DNA of 8,017 nt from Clostridiales bacterium (GTDB taxonomy: Bacteria; Bacillota; Clostridia; Peptostreptococcales; T1SED10-28). The stretch covers positions 1 to 8,017 of the forward strand of contig SLKF01000016.1 in the NCBI GenBank assembly GCA_007134725.1. The letters run 5' to 3'. This document shows positions 5,129-8,017 of the stretch, in pieces (the first letter of the stretch is position 1; every line of letters starts with the position of its first letter). The notes beneath the pieces are model-generated. The model searched no databases and was not told where the DNA came from. It saw nothing but the letters and a program-made list of their open reading frames with translations. The translations under genes were made by a program, and so were the position numbers.

Positions 5129-6309
5129 ATGAATAGAACCTTTAAATAATCCCCTTCAGGAAAAGAAGGATGGGTGGGGAAATCCCCGGGAAGGGAGTAC
5201 TGTTCAAGAATATTGTATTTATATGATTTTTCTTTAAAAGCTTTTGATACAAAGCCCTTAAAGACTTTCATATCAAAGGTGGCGCAGTTGGTGGAGGCAA
5301 TAATCAACCCGCCCTCCTCCGTTAGGTCAATGGCGCTTTTAAGTAAAGCGGTGTAATCTTTCTTTGCGCTGAAGGTATTTTTTTTCGACCGGGCAAAGCT
5401 GGGAGGGTCCAAAACCACAATATCATATTTCAGTCCGTGTTTTACACCGTAATCAAAAAAGTTAAAAACGTCCTCCACCCGAATTTCCTGGGTGTTGGTC
5501 TCGATTTCGTTGGCTCGGAATTGGGCTTCCGTAAGCTCTAAACTTCGTTTGGCAAGGTCCACGCTGGTGGTCTTTGTTGCCCCGCCCAGGGCTGCAAACA
5601 CAGAAAATACGCCGGTATAGGAAAAGGTATTGAGAAGGGTTTTACCCTTTGCGTATTGATCCCGTAGTTTTTTTCGAACCTCCCGCTGATCTAAAAATAC
5701 CCCCGTCATGGCACCGTCATTTAAGTTCACTTCAATATTTACTCCGTTTTCCTTTACAAGAAGGGGAAAGTTTGCCGGAGTTCCCCTGGCGAAATCATCG
5801 TCCTCTAGGTACTGTCCTTTTTTATCAAATCGTTTCTTCTCATAAATTCCCCGGGGTTGAATTAATAAAGTTAATGCGGATAGAATCTCCTCTCGGAATT
5901 GATAAATCCCAAGGCTGTACCAATTGATCAGATAATAGTCTCCGAAACAGTCGATGGTAAGGCCGCCGATTCCGTCCCCTTCCCCATTAAATACTCGAAA
6001 GGCATTGGTATCCTCCTTGTGATAAAAGGGGCTCCGTTTATTGATCGCTGCGGCGATTTTTTTTTGGAAAAACAATGAATCAATAGCTTCTTTTTCCTTA
6101 TGGGTAAGAATCCATCCGATCCCCTTATTTTGTATGCCATAATAGCCTCGCCCGATAAAGCTGCCCGAGGAATCCAGCAAGACAACGATAGAGCCTTCCT
6201 GATAGAGGGAATCTATATTTTCTACGGTTTCTTTTGATAAAAGAGGAAAACCCTCTTTGTATTTAGCCATGTAATGTTTTTGAGCCCTTAATATAATTTC
6301 TTCAGTCAT
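5107..6309 (-). CDS. Class I SAM-dependent rRNA methyltransferase, RlmI/YwbD-like
   Basis: A 400-residue protein with the layout of the RlmI family, whose E. coli member makes 5-methylcytosine at C1962 of 23S rRNA. An N-terminal PUA-type RNA-binding domain (about 1-75) is followed by the family signature RVFNGEGDGIGGLTIDCFGD (105-124). Then come TGVFLDQRE (202-210), the SAM-binding LLNTFSYTGVFSVFAALGG (225-243), acidic D251, and the catalytic-region motif DPPSFARSKK (301-310). Length is normal for the family. Start: AGGAGG (minus, 6320-6315) 5 bases before ATG 6309. An open extension to an ATG at 6414 would add 35 residues but runs through the predicted promoter and lacks a binding site. Transcription ends in the shared terminator, which overlaps its 3' end. 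The target base in this organism is inferred from the family only. Confidence 0.88.
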   Translation of the reverse strand: MTEEIILRAQKHYMAKYKEGFPLLSKETVENIDSLYQEGSIVVLLDSSGSFIGRGYYGIQNKGIGWILTHKEKEAIDSLFFQKKIAAAINKRSPFYHKEDTNAFRVFNGEGDGIGGLTIDCFGDYYLINWYSLGIYQFREEILSALTLLIQPRGIYEKKRFDKKGQYLEDDDFARGTPANFPLLVKENGVNIEVNLNDGAMTGVFLDQREVRKKLRDQYAKGKTLLNTFSYTGVFSVFAALGGATKTTSVDLAKRSLELTEAQFRANEIETNTQEIRVEDVFNFFDYGVKHGLKYDIVVLDPPSFARSKKNTFSAKKDYTALLKSAIDLTEEGGLIIASTNCATFDMKVFKGFVSKAFKEKSYKYNILEQYSLPGDFPTHPSFPEGDYLKVLFIKKQASL

Positions 6310-6337
6310 AACGTCCTCCTTATTTTTCTTTTGCATT

Positions 6338-6346
6338 ATTATATCA
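6338..6346 (-). promoter_or_regulatory. Extended -10 promoter of the methyltransferase gene
   Basis: The minus strand reads TGATATAAT (6346-6338), a perfect TATAAT with the TGn extension, 28 bases before the ATG. No good -35 hexamer is visible at 17 bases, as is usual for extended -10 promoters. Confidence 0.5.
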
Positions 6347-6385
6347 TAAATTCCAGAACCCTTAAGGGGGATTATAAGAAGGAAT

Positions 6386-6411
6386 AAGGAATCACCGACA
6401 TGGGATTCCTT
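6386..6411. repeat. Inverted repeat in the divergent control region, overlapping a -35 region
   Basis: AAGGAATC (6386-6393) and GATTCCTT (6404-6411) are perfectly complementary around 10 bases. A further direct copy AAGGAAT lies at 6379-6385, so there are three AAGGAAT half-sites within 33 bases. A run of seven T (6415-6421) follows, which makes it look like a plus-strand terminator, but no plus-strand gene precedes it. It covers the -35 region of the plus promoter at 6421-6429, so an operator is the better guess. Confidence 0.45.
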
Positions 6412-6420
6412 CACTTTTTT

Positions 6421-6429
6421 TGCTATAAT
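6421..6429 (+). promoter_or_regulatory. Extended -10 promoter of the flavoprotein gene
   Basis: TGCTATAAT is a perfect extended -10 box. It would give a leader of about 90 bases before ATG 6528 that contains the tandem 20-base repeat. No consensus -35 hexamer is present at 17 bases. Confidence 0.5.
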
Positions 6430-6450
6430 AGAGGAAGCGGATTATGAAAA

Positions 6451-6492
6451 ATAGTAAAAGTCTAATATAAATGCTAAAAGTCTAATATAAAT
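6451..6492 (+). repeat. Tandem 20-base repeat in the leader of the flavoprotein gene
   Basis: TAAAAGTCTAATATAAAT (18 bases) occurs at 6455-6472 and again, unchanged, at 6475-6492. The period is 20 bases, and the two-base spacers differ. The units lie between the extended -10 box and the Shine-Dalgarno sequence of the gene at 6528. A 20-base period is about two helical turns, which would put two bound proteins on the same DNA face. It could equally be a recent tandem duplication. Confidence 0.8.
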
Positions 6493-6527
6493 AGGAAAAA
6501 GAAAAGAATAAAAGAGGAGTCTGAATT

Positions 6528-7778
6528 ATGGAAAACAGTCGAATTATCGTAGTCGGTGGCGGCCCCGCAGGCATGTTTGCGGCACTACAGGCGGCCCGGG
6601 GAAATCATGAGGTTTTATTGCTGGATAAGAACGAAATGCTTGGAAGAAAGCTGAAAATCACCGGTGGGGGAAGGTGCAATCTGACCAATATCAAAGATAA
6701 AAAAGAGCATCAAAGGGCGACGATTCATAACCCCAAGTTTTTATACAAATCCTTTGATGCCTTAAATCCTAAAGAGTTGATGAAATATTTTGAGGATCGG
6801 GGTTGCACTTTCAAACTGGAAAAGGAAGGCACGGTCTTTCCGAGGAGTGATGACAGCTCAGAGATCATCAATATTTTATTGGAGGATCTATTAGAGCATG
6901 GAGTGAAAATATGGTACAACCATAAAGTGGAAAAAGTTTTAATCGCCGGGGAGCAGGTCCGGGGAGTTGCCTTACCTGACGGTAGAGAAATCTTGGCAGA
7001 CAAGGTGATCATCACCACCGGAGGAGCCTCCTATCCACAAACCGGTAGCACGGGAGACGGTTATACAATGGCTGAGGAACTGGGTCACAGCATTGAAAAA
7101 ATAAAACCCGCCCTTACCTCCTTTGAAGTAAAGGAAAACTGGGTAAAGTCCTTAGCCGGAATTTCGTTTTCCGATACGTCCCTTGGGATTTTGAAAATGA
7201 ATAAACTGCAAGAGTGGGGAGATCTTCTTTTGACCCATTACGGAATATCCGGGCCCCCGGTATTGAAGCTTAGCAGTTATATTAATGAAGTGGATTTAAA
7301 GAAAACGCCGGTAACCGTGGAGATTGATTTCTTTCCCGATAAAACCGAGGAAGAACTAAAGGACTGGTTTTTACATCACAGTACCGGAAAGAAAAACCTC
7401 AACAATGTGCTTACGGAGTTTTGGCCAAGGAAATTTATCGAAGAAATCCTTCCTTTCTTAGGGATTCCCAAGGACCGTAAAATGAACGAGTTAAAAAAGA
7501 AAGAGCGTAATAAATTGATGGATGCAATGAAGGGCCTACATCTTACCGTAACCGGTCTTCGTCCCATAAAAGACGCCATTGTCACCGCGGGAGGAATCAA
7601 TGTAAAAGAGGTAAACCCTTCCACCATGGAATCGAAAAAAATCTCCGGGCTTTATTTTGCCGGGGAAGTCCTGGACTTAGACGCCATAACCGGAGGCTAT
7701 AATCTGCAAATCGCCTTTTCCACCGGTTTTGTAGCGGGGCAAAGCGCCGGGGAGAAACTAAATAAAAAGTATGAATAG
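6528..7778 (+). CDS. NAD(P)/FAD-dependent oxidoreductase, HI0933/BaiN-type flavoprotein
   Basis: A 416-residue flavoprotein of the HI0933 family. The N-terminus has the dinucleotide-binding VVGGGPAGMFAA (8-19), then the family hallmark GRKLKITGGGRCNLTN (39-54). Further landmarks are ITTGGASYPQTGSTGDGY (162-179), LLTHYGISGPPVL (234-246), and the C-terminal FAD-contacting region with AIVTAGGI (350-357) and LYFAGEVLDLDAITGGYNLQ (375-394). Length and motif order are standard, with no missing segment. The natural substrate of most members is unknown. The name BaiN comes from a bile-acid operon member, and bile-acid chemistry should not be assumed here. Start: AGGAG (6515-6519) 8 bases before ATG. 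The stop is TAG, and mutY follows after 64 AT-rich bases without a terminator, so the two may share a transcript. Confidence 0.88.
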   Translation: MENSRIIVVGGGPAGMFAALQAARGNHEVLLLDKNEMLGRKLKITGGGRCNLTNIKDKKEHQRATIHNPKFLYKSFDALNPKELMKYFEDRGCTFKLEKEGTVFPRSDDSSEIINILLEDLLEHGVKIWYNHKVEKVLIAGEQVRGVALPDGREILADKVIITTGGASYPQTGSTGDGYTMAEELGHSIEKIKPALTSFEVKENWVKSLAGISFSDTSLGILKMNKLQEWGDLLLTHYGISGPPVLKLSSYINEVDLKKTPVTVEIDFFPDKTEEELKDWFLHHSTGKKNLNNVLTEFWPRKFIEEILPFLGIPKDRKMNELKKKERNKLMDAMKGLHLTVTGLRPIKDAIVTAGGINVKEVNPSTMESKKISGLYFAGEVLDLDAITGGYNLQIAFSTGFVAGQSAGEKLNKKYE

Positions 7779-7842
7779 TATAGTATAAAAAATAAATCAT
7801 AAAAAAAATCATAAAATATAAATAAAAAACCGAGGAGTCACT

Positions 7843-8017
7843 ATGAGACGAAAGCTGATGGACCATCAAAATGAGCACCGGGAAAATATCGAAGCCTTTC
7901 AACGGGAATTACTTAAGTGGTACCGAAACAATAAGCGGTCCATGCCCTGGCGGGACATCGAAAACCCCTATTACACTTGGGTTTCGGAAGTCATGCTTCA
8001 GCAAACCCGGGTGGATA
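7843..8017 (+). CDS. mutY: A/G-specific adenine DNA glycosylase MutY, N-terminal fragment (cut by window edge)
   Basis: MutY removes adenine mispaired with 8-oxoguanine in base-excision repair. Fifty-eight codons are present before the right edge. The visible part contains [13 protein letters not shown] (26-38) and [17 protein letters not shown] (41-57), the MutY opening, with the catalytic glutamate at E49 in the SEVMLQQT helix. The helix-hairpin-helix, the Fe-S cluster and the NUDIX-like C-terminal domain lie outside the window. Start: AGGAG (7833-7837) 5 bases before ATG 7843. The N-terminus is a dozen or so residues longer than E. coli MutY before the conserved core. An alternative start at Met6 would lie too far from the binding site. 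Confidence 0.92.
   Translation, partial: MRRKLMDHQNEHRENIEAFQRELLKWYRNNKRSMPWRDIENPYYTWVSEVMLQQTRVD

Noticed and set aside
5071..5136. Small plus-strand frame after the rhodanese gene, running through the terminator
   Set aside because: It would be translated through a strong terminator hairpin, and the only GGGAGG nearby is about 20 bases from the ATG.
5649..5927. Plus-strand frame of 92 codons
   Set aside because: It lies wholly antisense to the methyltransferase and has no family resemblance or binding site. The same applies to the antisense frames inside phnE, the AIM24-family gene and the flavoprotein gene.
6310..6414. 35-residue N-terminal extension of the methyltransferase
   Set aside because: It crosses the extended -10 promoter, has no ribosome binding site, and the family begins near the ATG at 6309, which has AGGAGG at 5 bases.
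7794..7816. Repeated AAATCATAAAA before mutY
   Set aside because: Two 11-base copies with a 12-base period occur in a nearly pure A/T stretch; low complexity explains them.
7597..7902. Minus-strand frame of 101 codons across the flavoprotein-mutY junction
   Set aside because: It is antisense to two recognisable genes and its composition follows the AT-rich gap. No ribosome binding site supports it.
1..8017. CRISPR array, tRNA, rRNA, insertion sequence or prophage genes
   Set aside because: I saw no regularly spaced repeats beyond the two-copy ones listed, no transposase or integrase frame, and no structured RNA gene.

Overview
The window reads as a stretch of a Gram-positive, low-to-moderate-GC anaerobe-type genome, most likely class Clostridia. 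The support is strong AGGAGG-type Shine-Dalgarno sequences at conventional spacing before most genes, sigma-A-like promoters (several with extended TGnTATAAT -10 boxes), lipoproteins with N-terminal lipoboxes, and an Rrf2-type regulator. The exported proteins are very acidic: I count 55 D/E against 13 K/R in the mature PhnD. The cytoplasmic proteins are not, which suggests a salty or alkaline habitat. That part is inference.

Layout. Positions 1-63 (minus) hold the first 21 codons of an Rrf2-family regulator running off the left edge. Positions 64-369 are a divergent control region with a promoter for each direction and several inverted repeats. Positions 370-3598 (plus) are a phosphonate/phosphite-type ABC importer operon: phnD (lipoprotein binding protein), phnC (ATPase) and phnE (permease, two permease domains fused in one 525-residue chain). 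An AIM24/TIGR00266-family gene (3600-4286, minus) converges on phnE with one base between the stop codons. Positions 4539-5045 (plus) hold a lipoprotein signal peptide and a rhodanese domain in one frame, split by an in-frame TGA. A strong bidirectional terminator (5091-5128) separates it from a convergent RlmI/YwbD-like rRNA methyltransferase gene (5107-6309, minus), whose last codons and stop lie inside the hairpin. A divergent control region with an inverted repeat and a tandem 20-bp repeat precedes an HI0933/BaiN-type flavoprotein (6528-7778, plus). The first 58 codons of mutY (7843 to the right edge) follow.

The only clear functional module is phnDCE, a complete importer. No gene for cleaving or oxidising phosphonate, phosphite or hypophosphite is visible, so the substrate stays open. 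The remaining genes look like unrelated housekeeping genes. I see no insertion sequence, CRISPR array, tRNA, rRNA or prophage gene, and no convincing new multi-gene system. The observations most worth checking are the TGA in the rhodanese lipoprotein, the unexplained repeats in the three control regions, and the terminator that doubles as coding sequence.
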